Source: Callorhinus ursinus (Eukaryota; Chordata; Mammalia; Carnivora; Otariidae). Taken from it: 64,000 nt of DNA. Below, in pieces: positions 22,980-33,257 of this stretch. The translations under genes and the position numbers were made by a program. The notes beneath the pieces were generated by a model, which saw nothing but the letters and a program-made list of their open reading frames with translations, was not told where the DNA came from and did no database searches. The number at the start of each line of letters is the position of its first letter. The stretch's first letter is position 1. Location of the stretch: contig NW_020312859.1 in NCBI RefSeq assembly GCF_003265705.1, positions 1,420,901 to 1,484,900 on the forward strand, given 5' to 3'.

Positions 22980-25900
22980 CACAGAGACAGAAAAAAGACA
23001 TGAAATTTCCCCAACCATAAGATTTCCAACCCCAGAGGGAGACCGGCAAAACGAACAAGTTCAGGTTCACCGAGCACGTATTGTGGGCAACATCCTATGC
23101 CGGTTATTATGGGAATGACACAGACTCTGTTCTTACGGAACTCATGAGTTCAGAGAAAAAATTGTTGCACATCTTGAAGGAGGAATAATCAGAGAGTCTC
23201 TACAGAGCGCCGTGCTTTGTCACATAGGCTGAAGTGAACTGGGAATCATTCAGAGAAGGGGAGACAAAGCCTACAATGGCTGGAAGAGACGGGTGATGAG
23301 TCAGTCTAAGGTAGGGCTTCTCAGCCTCAGCACTACTGACATTTGGGGCCACATAACTCTGTTGCAGGGCTGTTCTGTGCACCGTAGGATGCTAAGCATC
23401 ACCCCTGGCTTCCACCCACTAGATCCCAGTAGCAGCCCCTCCCCAGTTGTGACAACCAAAATGTCTCCAAACATTGCCAGATGTCCCCTGGGGAGAAAAA
23501 TTGCTCAAGTTGAGAACCTCTGGTTAAGGGTCGTCCAGAAAGACTGTCGTAGGGAAGGGAGATCTGAGTGGCCTTGAAGGATGTAAATTTCGAGCAGCAA
23601 TACATTCTAGCTGAAGCAGGACAACATGATTTGAGGGATTCAGTGGGGGGCATGCCAGATGGTGTGAGGGAACTAAGGAAAATTGGGCTTTAGGACCAGA
23701 TCGCTGGTAATCAGCCATGAAGGTTTCAACCGGATGCAGATGGTAAGTTGCATCAGCATCCAACCAGATGACCACACAGTGACAGGACTCAGGGGGCCAG
23801 AGAGCTCACAGGAGGAGAAATTACGGACAAGTGGACAGCCAGGAGGCCCATGCAGGCATCGCAATATGGGATGATGAAGACGTGGTTCCAGGAGGAGGGG
23901 GGAGGAGTGGACAGAAGAGAACATCGCCAGGAAAAATACATCTAAAGTGGGGGAAAAAGGTGAGAAGCTACAAGGAAAGCACATATATGAGTGCTTAAGC
24001 ATCTATAAGTCACTCCTACGTTTCTTTTCCTCATGCCTTGTGAGATGAAGGGCATTCCCATTTTCCCAATGAGGGCACTGGGGCTCAGAGAAGGGTCACA
24101 CACTTAGGTGGGATCATATCTTTTCTAAGCTGCACTGAGGCCAGAACCCAGTGCTCTGATTCTACTAACCCAGCTTCCCTGGGTATCATTCAACATTTAT
24201 CAGTAAAGATTTATTGAGCACCTACTGTGCACCGGGCATTGTTCTAGGCATAAGGAATGCATCGTTGGAAGAAAAAAAAAAAAAAAGCCAAGTCTCTACA
24301 CTAAAGGAATTTGCAGTCTACTGGAGCAAGGCAGATAGGAACCAAATAACAAAGTATTGTGGGGAATGCTAGTATCTGTGTGGAAAATACGTGTGTTTGC
24401 CTGTGCGTGCTTTTATTTGTTTGTACGAAGAATCTCTGGGAGGACACACAAGGAACAGGAGCTACATCCAGGGAGTGGGTAAAAGGAAACTTATCACCAT
24501 AGGCCTCATTGTGCCTTGTGTCCCACGAGCCTGTCTCATCCATTTTTTAAAATTAAATGTAGAAAGTTAATCGGGCACATGTTGAAGGGTATTCCAAGCA
24601 GGAGGGTTGGATACAAGAGAACGAACAGTGTGTTGAGGGGATTGCAAGTAGCATGGGGAAGAAATGGAGCTGGAAGGTTGGGGGCCCATGTGAAGGAGTC
24701 TGGGTTTCGTCCTAAAGGCACAGAGAGCCATGAAACATTTTAAATAGGGAGCACCATGATCCGAAATACACTGTAGAAAGCTCACTGTGGTAAGAGGGTG
24801 GGGGGAGAGAGCAGAGGCAGGGAGGCCGGTAAGGAGGTGAAGGCACCATCCAGACCACAGTGATGACTGTGAAGATACTGAGAAGGAATCCCGAAACATC
24901 TGGAAGGCCAGATGGACAGGACCTGGTGACTGATTTGGGAGCGACCATGGGACAAGTGCCCAGACCCATGGGAGTGGTCTTCCCAGAGGGTGAGGGGGGC
25001 AGGCAAGTGAGCCCATTTGTCGCCTGTGGGTCACCTGCATGGAGGTGGACCCCCAGTGGTGGTATATGACTGTCTGGGACCCAGGAGACGGATCTAGACA
25101 GGAGATGTTGTTTGGGAACCATGGATACAGATGAGATGCTCAGGGGAGGTGGGCAAAGTGATTGGGGAGTAGAGCCTAGAACTAAGGCCAAGGAAACCTG
25201 GTAGGAGGAGCAGAGGCGGGGTAGAAGGAAAGCAAGAGAGGTGTCACAGTGCCCCCAAGAGGGGAGTTTGGTGAAGACTGAGAGATCAGCAGCGTCTTTT
25301 ACCACTGAAACAGAGCAGGCAAAAAAATGCTGAGAAGTGGCCTTTTTGGTCAGCCACGAGGACACTCTAGAAGTTCTCTAAGTGCACAAGTGCGTGGACA
25401 TGGGGAGCAGGGGCTGAGGGACAGGGGGCCGGATAGAATGAAGTAGTCCCATGCCCCTCTTAGGGCAGGAAACACAGAGATGGATCCTTGTACCTTGTCC
25501 AAGGGTGACACTTTTCCAAAGCAGATGACACATTGGAGAAGAAGCCGACAGGGCAGGGATCGCAAATGGTATCAGAAACCCCTGTAGCTGGAAGGGAGGA
25601 GACGGCATTCATCATCACAGTGGACCACCTGTCCGGCTCCCAAGGGAACTGGCGGACAGGCAGGGCGGGAAGAACTGCCTGTTTCAAGGGTTGTCCCCCA
25701 GCACAGAGCTTCCCCGGTGGAAGCCTCCTCCCCCATTGCCCTCCCAAGGCAGATACCCAGGGCTGGAGGCCAGATGAGAAAGGTTCCGTTTCCTGCTCAC
25801 CAAGCAGAGATCCCAATGCAGGCGGGTCAAGGCTGAGTGCCCACTGCCCAGCCCCTCACCCGGAGCCTCAGCTCCTCCCTCCTGCCTGCAGAGCTGACTC

Positions 25901-28900
25901 CCAGACAGGCCACGTACCGATCCACTTGACTCCCAGTCCAGGGGGGCACAGGCTGTGTAGGGTGCAGCTCTCACAGGCATTGCTGGTACAGTGGAGACCT
26001 TCATGGCAGGTGCAAGTGGTGTCTGTTTCTGAGGTGCCCTGCCTCTGGACCCGGAGCCCTAGGTCTGAACAGAGATGGCAGGAAGGATGGGGATGGGGAC
26101 CCCTTAGCAGCCATGCTCGGGGGATCTGCTTCTCACACGTCCTGCTTTTATTTTCTGAGACCCTCTTCCAAGGAGGGATGGGGATCAAATTATTTAACAA
26201 CCCATACAACCCAGACTGCAACCAATCAGAACAGACCCGGGCTATACCAAAAAACAAAACAAAAAAAAAAAAAAACCCAATGGCTGCATTGTCAGGAATG
26301 AGCTAGACTATCGGCCTAGCTCCCGCGCACCCCTTCCCCAGGAGCCCACGCACTGGGATCGCAGTATTTGTGCTGGTGACAGTGTCTCTCTGAGTTCCAA
26401 GTGCCTAGGAATTCGCCTGTTTTGCAGCGAGTGCATTCTGTGTTGATGGTCTCTGTGCAGTCATTCACCAGTTTCTGTCCTGGAAAACATCGGGAAATGA
26501 GATGGCTCCAGCCAGCTCAATGAGTCAGACGCTTATCAAAAACTGAGCAGGTTGGGGCTTAGGGCGGGGGGGGTTCAAAGATGACTGTCTCGGAGCCTTC
26601 CAGACTTCATAATCTGGTGGGGGCCTTGGGAGAGACGGGAACCCTAGTGCTGGGTAGTGCAGAGAGGGAGCCCAGAACATTCTGAGAGCAGGGCAGGGAT
26701 GGGAAGAATCCCAGGGGTCATTTAAGACTCAAGTTGACAGCTGACACATAGGGTCTGCATCTGCCAGCAAACCAAGAAGAGTCCCACTATGGGGCCAGGG
26801 GGTTGGCGGCTCACCTGGCGGACACAAATTACAGCACTGACTGTTTATTAGGTATTGCTTTTCTCTGCATGCAGTGTGTTCTGGGTGGACCTAAAAACAG
26901 AATGGGATGATTTGAGGGTATCTTGAAATCTCTGCTGCAGCCTCTATGGCAGGGAGGTGGAAATCAGCCAGGACAGAGGTTAGTACTGAAGTGAAGTCCA
27001 GAGCAGAAAAATGGAGCCTGCATATTATTTGGTGTGTTTGTTTTTAACTAAACTGCCAACTGATGTGATTATAAAAGGACCCAGAGGATCGGCCTGGCAT
27101 TTCACAAAGTGATTGCGCTGGAACATCACAATATTCTCTGAACTAAACAGATCTGCTTTTGGCTTGACTCTTGAGTTCTTCCTCTTCCCAAAGACGTAGA
27201 AGCACATGAGGGCTCCAGTACCTCCCCTGGAGTCCTGAGGCTGGCTGGCTTCAGCTGGTCCTAGTTCTGGCGGGGGGGCTATATTTAGCACTTGGTGGCT
27301 TCCTTCTATTCTTCTGTTCCCCACCCCTTTCCCTCTCCAAACCCTCATCATCCGATCCTCTGATCACCCAACCCCTCCCTCATGAAATGCCTGGACTGTG
27401 AAGCTGGAAGGACTAAAATCCAATGCATTTGCTTTACAAATGGTTAGCCTAAGGACCAGGGAGATGGGGCACTTGCCCAGGGTCACATAGCGATAGAATC
27501 TGATGAGAACTCAGGTCTCAATACTGCCCCCTCTCCATCAACATAGGTCTTGCCTGCGCTATTTTTACTCCATCCAGGTACCACCCATGCTATTAATTAC
27601 TTCTCATTAATTTAAATACATTGATTTTTAAATATAAACCTTATATCACTGCCATGAGAGAAGAGCCAGTATCGCTTCTCATAAATAAAAGGTAACCCTA
27701 AAAATAAATTCAACAGAAGTGCAGCAATGTTATTAAAAACCCAGCTGGTTGCTCCGCTTGCTGATAGTCCTCCTCTCCAAGCCTGCTCTTGGTTTTTGTT
27801 TAAAAAGAAGGATTAGCAAGTGCTGGAGAGGTTTTAACTTTATTCTAGCTCCAGAGACTTGCTCCTTGAAAAAAAAAAGGGGAAGTATTTTAATAGAAGT
27901 GTAAAGTGAATTTCTGTTGTTTAGTTCTATATCCGTGTGTTCCCTAAAATCATGCCACACTTTGGGAACAGCCAGTGAAAAGAGCACAGGCTTGAGAGTC
28001 AAACAGCTTAAGGCTCCAATCTTGCCTTTGTATCGCTCACTAGTTATTTTTTCTCTTAGCCTCAGTTTCCACATCTCTAAAATGGGAGTAGTGCCCACTC
28101 CACAGATAAGGTTGTGAAAATCAGAATGAATATACGTATACAGCCTGGCCCAGTAGCTAGCACATAGTAGGGCTCATTTAAATGGCAGTTTTAATTATCA
28201 TATATATGTGACTATCTGCTGGGATGACTAACACCCTGGATTCTGCCTAATTGGTGGCTCTCATTCAGCTTGGGTGAGAAAATTACTTACAGAGAAGCAT
28301 CTTATTCCAAATGGGGAAGGAAATACAAAGGTCTGTCGCTTCCACTACCACATCCTGTGAATGTTCTTCCTGCAACCCTGTGGACCTTCCCACCAGACTC
28401 CCAGAGCAACGAATGTCCCTTGTGCCATTTTCAAACCCACGAGAAATACAGCTCCTTCTCTGAAAGTTTGTCAATCCCCAGCTCCCACTCCATAGCTCCA
28501 GTCCTTCTGACACAAAGAAGCTCAGGACCAAGGCTCGGAGAGGCCGGCTCTGGAATCAGGCAAATGTGGATTTATATCCAGGTTCCACCTAGCTATGAGA
28601 ACTCTGGCAAGCTATTTCCTCTCTCTGAGCCTCAGTTTGCTTATCTGTATAATGGGGGAGTTGAAAAAAATCAGACCAAGAATGCCTGTAAAGCATTTCG
28701 CTCAGAGCCCGACACATGGGAAGCTCTCATAAATAGCCCCTGCTATTTTTGCCACTAGCCAGTCTTTACCTGGAGCCAAAACTGGCAGTGTGCTCTTGAG
28801 AAGCCCAGATCACCCTTCACGCTACCTCCCCTGGCTCTTCCTCCAATCCCTCCTATAAGAGTCCTCCTTCTCCTCCTCCTCCCTCCAGCTCCACCTTCTT

Positions 28901-30014
28901 CCTGCCTCCCTTCTTCCTAAGAACCATCCCTTAGAGTGAAAATGAAAGTTCTGGGACCAAAGCAGCTTCCCCACTGACTCTTCCCCTGCTGCTGACTCCC
29001 CTCCCCAGCCCCTCCATGGGTCTTTCCTACTCAGACTTCATGCCAGAAACTACAGCCTTTGAAAGTAGGGGGAGGCCGGAGGGGTTGGGATGAGAGGGTC
29101 AGGCACTTGGGGGATTCCCAGCCTCCAGAATGAGGAACTACAAAAATACATTTAAACAAAAAGTGAGTCAAGTGTGGGCTTCTGAAAATCCCGGAGACAC
29201 GCTTGGTTGGGCATAACTGAGACTTTCTGGTGCCTGGAGAAACCCCGGCTGGTCTCCTAACCCTTTCTTGGGTCCCATGAACTATTCATCTCCCCCCAGA
29301 GGTCTCCTATATCATCTTAAATTCGAGAGGCAGAGACACAGTCTTGGGTATTCCTCCTAGGTTGGATCACTCAGGATTTGGGGGTGGGGGTGGGAGAGTT
29401 AAAAGCTCCTTGCCTTCTCAAAGAAGTACCTGGGGCCCTGCATCCACCCTTGTTCCCACAAGATGCCCTGGAAGAAGGCATCCCCAGGTGGCCAGGATAT
29501 GATAACCACTCACAGAGGCTGGCATCTGTCCGCAATGGAAAAGGGACGGGAAACCAGCCAGACACGCCTCTTCCCTTGCCCGGCCTCCCTCCTCGCCTCT
29601 GAAACCCCTCACCAGGCTCCGTGCGGCCAGCCTCTGAAGCAAACCCAGACTGCAGCCTTTTGACCAAATAAAAGCTTGAGGCTCCCCAAATCCCAACGCC
29701 ATCCACGCCATAGGTGCACGTTTTTTGCAGTGCCCCCACTACGCGCCCTCTGTGGGCTACCTGGGACCCCAACCTGGAAGGAGACAGAGGCAGCCTACCT
29801 CGTACAACTAGGACCCGGGGTACCTTACCCAGCTTCTCTACCCACTTGTCTGTCCTCCCAAAATCAGCTAGGAAGGCCCTTCCCCGAAATATTTCTTCTC
29901 TTCCCATTCCCCACTCTCAAATCCCCAAATCCCCTGTCGGGTCGGAGCAGAAACTCAACTCACGGCGGTCAACAAGGAGCCCCAGAAGAGACAGCGCAGA
30001 GGCAGAAGGACCAT
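19976..30014 (-). CDS. CD40: CD40, TNF receptor superfamily member 5 (complete, nine coding exons)
   Basis: CD40 is a type I membrane receptor on B cells, dendritic cells, macrophages and endothelium. It binds CD40L on T cells and signals through TRAFs to NF-kB and MAP kinases. Coding exons on the minus strand are 29964-30014, 26815-26890, 26354-26479, 25918-26064, 25494-25587, 22856-22917, 20860-20946, 20682-20710 and 19976-20125. They total 822 bp, giving 273 residues plus TGA (human 277). The signal peptide is residues 1 to about 19 ([15 protein letters not shown]...). Four cysteine-rich TNFR repeats follow (about 24-186), then a membrane helix at about 193-214 and a cytoplasmic tail at 215-273. 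The tail has PVQET (246-250, TRAF2/3/5), PVEDLE (230-235, TRAF6-like) and SVQE. NVS and NKT N-glycosylation sites are present. The start has a strong Kozak context (G at -3, G at +4). I see no frameshift or premature stop. Identification rests on remembered human and dog CD40. Confidence 0.97.
20682..20710 (-). CDS. CD40: CD40 exon 8 (membrane-proximal cytoplasmic tail)
   Basis: 29 bp, as in human. Encodes [10 protein letters not shown] with the split first codon. The acceptor CTAG directly abuts a (CT)22 microsatellite that acts as the polypyrimidine tract. Donor is GTAGGT. Confidence 0.93.
20713..20757. repeat. (AG)22 microsatellite at CD40 exon 8 acceptor
   Basis: 45 bases of pure AG on plus, read as CT in CD40 orientation, ending two bases before the exon 8 boundary. 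Confidence 0.95.
20860..20946 (-). CDS. CD40: CD40 exon 7 (transmembrane segment)
   Basis: 87 bp, as in human. Acceptor TTTCTCTAG, donor GTGAGT. Encodes GPPPRIR and then the hydrophobic helix [18 protein letters not shown], ending SACV. Confidence 0.95.
21602..21838 (-). mobile_element. Can-SINE in CD40 intron 6
   Basis: Reverse tail, CGAGCGAGCACACGAG body, GAGCCACCCAGGCGCCCC head. Flanking CTGGCTG words suggest the target duplication. Confidence 0.88.
22133..22341 (+). mobile_element. Can-SINE in CD40 intron 6
   Basis: GCGCCCGGGTGGCTCAGTCG head, CT body, poly-A tail. Target duplication AAAAAACAGAG on both sides. Confidence 0.9.
22560..22705 (-). repeat. MIR
   Basis: GATGAAGAAACTGAGGCTCA, AGTGACTTGCTCAGG, AAGTGGCAAAGCTGGAATG. 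Confidence 0.65.
22856..22917 (-). CDS. CD40: CD40 exon 6 (end of cysteine-rich domain 4; alternatively spliced in mammals)
   Basis: 62 bp, as in human. Encodes [20 protein letters not shown] and the following Cys, with an NKT glycosylation site. Donor is GTGAGT. The acceptor (CTGTCTGTGCACAG) has only a short, broken pyrimidine tract and is preceded by a (TG)14 repeat beginning 32 bases upstream. The exon length is not a multiple of three, so skipping shifts the frame. Confidence 0.95.
22949..22976. repeat. (CA)14 microsatellite next to CD40 exon 6 acceptor
   Basis: Read as (TG)14 on the CD40 strand, 32 bases upstream of exon 6. Confidence 0.95.
23055..23250 (-). repeat. L2 fragment
   Basis: CACCGAGCACGTATTGTGGG, TTCTTACGGAACTCATGAG: reverse L2 3' part. 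Confidence 0.4.
23305..23528 (+). repeat. MER20-type hAT element in CD40 intron 5
   Basis: GGGCTTCTCAGCCTCAGCAC, ACCCACTAGATCCCAGTAGC, TTGTGACAACCAAAATGTCT, CATTGCCAGATGTCCCCTGG, GTTGAGAACCTCTG. About 220 bp, near full length. Confidence 0.75.
23540..23990 (-). repeat. L2 fragment
   Basis: GGATGTAAATTTCGAGCAGC and ACCGGATGCAGATGG lie in an order resembling the reverse L2 body; diverged. Confidence 0.35.
24010..24180 (-). repeat. MIR fragment
   Basis: CCCATTTTCCCAATGAGGGC, CTGGGGCTCAGAGAAGGGTC. Confidence 0.5.
24190..25110 (-). repeat. L2 (long) in CD40 intron 5
   Basis: TTTATTGAGCACCTACTGTG, CACCGGGCATTGTTCTAGGC, GGAATTTGCAGTCTACTGGA, GGGAGCACCATGATCCGAAA: reverse L2 order. Confidence 0.65.
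25494..25587 (-). CDS. CD40: CD40 exon 5 (cysteine-rich domains 3-4)
   Basis: 94 bp, as in human. Acceptor TTCCAG, donor GTACAAG. Encodes about residues 134-164 ([18 protein letters not shown], then an NVS glycosylation site, then EKCHPWT). It ends in phase 2. Confidence 0.95.
25918..26064 (-). CDS. CD40: CD40 exon 4 (cysteine-rich domains 2-3)
   Basis: 147 bp, as in human. Acceptor TTCAG, donor GTACGT. Encodes about residues 85-133, with [11 protein letters not shown] and [10 protein letters not shown]. Residue 132 is Trp where human and dog have Gln (KQI). Confidence 0.95.
26354..26479 (-). CDS. CD40: CD40 exon 3 (cysteine-rich domains 1-2)
   Basis: 126 bp, the same length as the human exon. 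Acceptor TTCCAG, donor GTGCGT. Encodes about residues 43-84, including GEFLGTWN and [11 protein letters not shown], part of the ligand-binding face in the family. Confidence 0.95.
26815..26890 (-). CDS. CD40: CD40 exon 2 (start of cysteine-rich domain 1)
   Basis: 76 bp between TTTTAG and GTGAG. Encodes residues 18-42 plus one base, with core [14 protein letters not shown] as in human. It is one codon shorter than human exon 2: VHPEHTAC here against VHPEPPTAC. Confidence 0.95.
27380..27540 (-). repeat. MIR in CD40 intron 1
   Basis: TTGCCCAGGGTCACATAGCG and surrounding MIR-type words. Confidence 0.5.
27970..28190 (+). repeat. MIR in CD40 intron 1
   Basis: AAAAGAGCACAGGCTTGAGA, AGCCTCAGTTTCCACATCTC, TAGCTAGCACATAGTAGGG. 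Confidence 0.7.
28540..28745 (+). repeat. MIR in CD40 intron 1
   Basis: GGCTCTGGAATCAGGCAAAT, CTGAGCCTCAGTTTGCTTAT, CTGTATAATGGGGGAG. Confidence 0.7.
28860..29960. other. CD40: CD40 intron 1, unique part nearest exon 1
   Basis: Pyrimidine-rich tract at about 28858-28915, otherwise unique GC-rich DNA. ORFs here are not supported. Confidence 0.5.
29964..30014 (-). CDS. CD40: CD40 exon 1 coding part (signal peptide)
   Basis: Encodes residues 1-17 ([17 protein letters not shown]), a hydrophobic secretion signal. It ends in phase 0 at donor GTGAGT (29958-29963). Intron 1 is 3,073 bp and carries MIR fossils. Confidence 0.95.
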
Positions 30015-30335
30015 GGCGAGGTGAATACCAGGCGGCGGAGTAGGGGCGCGGAGACTGGGCCTCTAGTAACTCCCCCAGCCCGTGCCCCTTCGCCCCGCCC
30101 AGGACATGGGCGGGGTCTTCGGGGACCAATCGCGGTCAGCTTCCTTGGGCGGGGCGGAGCTCCTGCCTACTCTTCGCACCCGGATTTCCCCTGGACGTTC
30201 CTCGGAGTCTAATTCTCCCGGGAGTTTAGGGTCGCGCTTTTGGCGCGGGAGATGGCGCGTGGCCCCAAGAAGAGCACTTCCTCCTCGTCCCTGGGGCTCA
30301 GAGGCCAAGCTGAAGAGGGCGGGGCGCTAGCAGTC

Positions 30336-30344
30336 TTCCCGGAA
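30336..30344. promoter_or_regulatory. STAT (GAS) palindrome TTCCCGGAA
   Basis: Perfect TTCN3GAA about 325 bp upstream of the CD40 ATG, consistent with interferon-gamma/STAT1 control of CD40 known in human and mouse. Confidence 0.6.
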
Positions 30345-30566
30345 AGCTAAAGGAGAGGAAACACCCATGTGCTGTGGAGACGTCCCAGGGAGCCCCCCCC
30401 CCACGGTTCTCCCCCGCAGCCTCCGGGAATTCCGACAGAAGCGAAAGTGTCCCCATCGCGGATGGAGAGGCCTGAGGCAGTTCCCCCCATCCCTGAAAAC
30501 GGGAAGGCCACAGCTGGGGTGTGGGGAAATGGAGGGCATTTGAAGGAAAGGAGTTTACCGGCTTAA

Positions 30567-30582
30567 AGTTTCGCTCTCTTTC
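30567..30582. promoter_or_regulatory. ISRE-like IRF motif upstream of CD40
   Basis: AGTTTCGCTCTCTTTC resembles AGTTTCNNTTTC, with two extra bases between the half-sites. It lies about 555 bp upstream of the CD40 ATG. Confidence 0.4.
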
Positions 30583-30639
30583 AAAGGAAATTCCCTCGAG
30601 TGGGCGCAGCGTCCCAGCCTCCCCATCCATCCATCCATG

Positions 30640-31285
30640 CATCCATGCGTCCCCGCCAGAGTCTATTCCATCCCGGTTCCCGTCCGGCGGCTGGAGATAG
30701 GCAATTAGAGTAGTACATCAGCCTTCCGTGGGATCGTGGAACCCCACGAGTATCTCAGGGGACTCGGGACCCTCTCGTTCTGCAGAAACCCCCACACCCT
30801 TGTGCCTACATTTCCCGGGTTCTGGCCCTCCAAGCCATTCTTCAACCAATGTTAACACTCTCTACTCCACAGCATGGAACTCCTGAATTCTGTTCTAGGC
30901 TCTGACTCTGATGGGTTGCGTTCGGTTGAGCCTCTGTTGTCCCCAGTGGAATCTGAGGAGCTTGAACTAGACAGTTGTTGGGGTGATGACCCTCCAAGTT
31001 CTGTATTCTGGGCCAAGTTCTGCATTTCAGGCCAAAAGTCCTGCCTGCATAGATCAGGGAGGATGGGAGAGGAAGGGGCTGCTAACCCCATTTCCCTGGC
31101 TTCTGCTGCAAAGGGCACCCTCCTTTCCAACACGTACCACTAATTCAGAAGCTCATCATCTCTCGCGTGGGCTGTCTCAATGGCCTCACTCATTCACTAG
31201 GTGCCTGTTGAGCCCCTACTATGGGCCAGCAGGCAACTCCCAACCAACACACCCCCCGACATTGTTCATCCTATTGCAGTTTTCT
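30640..31285. other. Intergenic upstream of CD40, no supported gene
   Basis: Contains (CATC)n-like repeats at about 30625-30650 and an 89-residue plus-strand ORF at 30874-31143 with no recognised homology. Confidence 0.4.
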
Positions 31286-31780
31286 TTGCAAATCCCAGAT
31301 CTGATCTGATCAGGACACTTCTCTGCTGAAAAACTTCTTTGGGCTCCCATCCTCAGGATGGTCCAAACTCCTTCTCATGACACAGAAAGCCTTCTGCACT
31401 CCACCCCCACCTGTCTGCCCATGTTCACTGCCTGCCATGTCCTCCCATGCACACCGGTTTCCACCATGCTCTCCTTCTCCCCATTTTCAAACTTTTCTTT
31501 TTACTGTGTCTTGCTGTTTCCTTCTTTCCCCTCTCCTTCCTGGAACCAGTTTAAATTTCGCTTCCTCTTCAGTTAAGCCTCCGCTTAACTCCCTGAGACA
31601 GAGGTAGTCGCTCCATCCCACCTTAGCTCCCCCTGCAGCATTAGTGTGCTGGACTAGAACTCCATCTCTCTGGCCCCACTGGACTGGGAGCATCTTGAGG
31701 GCAGGACTGAATTCATCCCAGTCCTGGGCATGTAATAGGACACCAATACACACTTGCTGAACAAATAAATGAGTAAGTGG
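31285..31780 (+). repeat. L2 3' half
   Basis: AAACTTCTTTGGGCTCCCAT, AAAGCCTTCTGCACTCC, GACTGGGAGCATCTTGAGGG, CTTGCTGAACAAATAAATGA: plus L2 to its end. Confidence 0.75.
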
Positions 31781-31784
31781 GTTC

Positions 31785-32570
31785 AGTAGCTTCTCATTCC
31801 CAGCACACCCTCCATCAAGAAGGATGTGGGGACAGGAGGTGCAAAGCTGGTTGGTAGTCCAACACACCTCAAGCTGGTGGTCAGATATCAATAAGCCAGG
31901 AACACTTGAAATCAAGTCCAGAGGACTTCACAAAACCCATCCAAACATGCCTGGGATGAAGAGAACATTAAACTCTCTTTTCCCTTTTTAATCCACTTCA
32001 AAAAGCAAGTACAGTTTTAATTCCTTTGGGGGGGAGGGTGTTGCTATAATAACTTCAGCCATTACTTATTCTTTATTTGCTTGATTCCAAAATTGGACCC
32101 TTCACAAAACTGCCTTGGAAAGCCAGTACACAGAATTAAAACATTAATTATATTTTATAAAACGTATCATAGCCACAATTAAAGCAGCTTAAATTAATGT
32201 GTGAAAGAATAAATAGTAGCCTTCGGGTTGCCCCATGGGGCGAAGACCAGATAAGATAAAGGGAAGATATTTTAGTATACACATATCCAAAGGAGATGTG
32301 TGCTGGCGGGGACAGGCCAAGAGAAGGCATAGAATCTTCCTGTGCTGAGCAGAGTACCCTGGAAGAGGAAAGAGAAAAGATGATTTATGGGGAGGGTGGG
32401 TTCAATGATAGGAGTAGGGCAAAGGACATTCCAAAGAGTGGGGACCCAGGATTTTGAATAACAGAAAATGGTCTTTGCAGGGGAGTAGGGGTTCCAGAGC
32501 CACGTGGATGGGTAAGAAGTAGGCCTGGAGGTCAAGTCCACAGCACAATCGGAATCTGGTAAGCAGAAGA
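31785..32570. other. Intergenic, no gene recognised
   Basis: Unique AT-richer DNA. 32330-32560 holds loosely L2-like words (AAAGGACATTCCAAAGAGTG). Confidence 0.35.
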
Positions 32571-33257
32571 TTCTTTTTTTTTTTTTTTAATTTTTTTATT
32601 GTTATGTTAATCACCATATATTACATCATTAGTTTTTGATGCAGTGTTCCATGATTCATTGTTTGTTCATAACACCCAATGCACCATGCAAAACGTGCCC
32701 TCCTCAATACCCATCACCAGGCTAACCCATCCCCCCACCCCCCTACCCTCTAGAACCCTCAGTTTTTCAGAGTCCATCATCTCTCATGGTTCGTCTCCCC
32801 CTCTGACATACTCCCCTTTTCTTCCTCTCCTGGTATCTTCTTCTTTTCCTTTTTTCTTAAAATATGTTGCGTTATTTGTTTCAGAAGTACAGATCTGTGA
32901 TTCAACAGTCTTGCACAATTCACAGCGCTCACCGTAGCACATACCCTCCCCAATGTCTATCACCCAGCCATCCCATCCCTCCCACCCCCAACCACTCCAG
33001 TAACACTCAGTTTGTTTCCTGAGATTAAGAATTCCTCATATCAGTGAGGTCATGTGATACATGTCTTTCTCTGATTGACTTATTTCACTCAGCATAACAC
33101 CCTCCAGTTCCATCCACGTCGTTGCAAATGGCAAGATCTCATTCCTTTTGATGGCTGCATAATATTCCATTGTGTATATATACCACATCTTCTTTATCCA
33201 TTCATCTGTCGATGGGCATCTTGGCTCTTTCCACAGTTTGGCTATTGTGGACATTGC
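32571..33257 (-). mobile_element. L1 3' end (3' UTR plus ORF2 C-terminus), truncated by gap
   Basis: T15 (reverse poly-A), then the carnivore L1 3' UTR word CATCATTAGTTTTTGATGCA. From about 33040 upward the minus strand encodes an ORF2 end with KKMWYIYTMEYYAAIKRNEI. The element continues into the N gap. Confidence 0.92.

Larger units (their letters stand above)
30015..30600 (-). promoter_or_regulatory. CD40: CD40 promoter, TATA-less, GC-box rich
   Basis: Upstream of the CD40 ATG there is no TATA box. Sp1-type GC boxes lie at 30093-30100, 30108-30115 and near 30147-30155, with a CCAAT box (plus orientation) at 30126-30130. An NF-kB-like GGGGAAATCC (minus) is at 30182-30191 and a perfect STAT palindrome at 30336-30344. 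An IRF core sits near 30439-30450 and an ISRE-like motif at 30567-30582. CD40 is known to be induced by interferon-gamma and NF-kB signals. The transcription start is not visible from sequence. Confidence 0.7.

Noticed and set aside
25533..26306. 257-residue plus-strand ORF
   Set aside because: Antisense shadow of CD40 exons 4 and 5.
27560..27720. AT-rich block in CD40 intron 1 with MEF2-like words as an enhancer
   Set aside because: Composition alone; it could equally be an old L2/L1 remnant, and no motif was strong enough to claim.
30874..31143. 89-residue acidic ORF 860 bp upstream of CD40
   Set aside because: Clean start and acidic N-terminus, but no recognised homology, no splice context and no codon evidence; likely chance.
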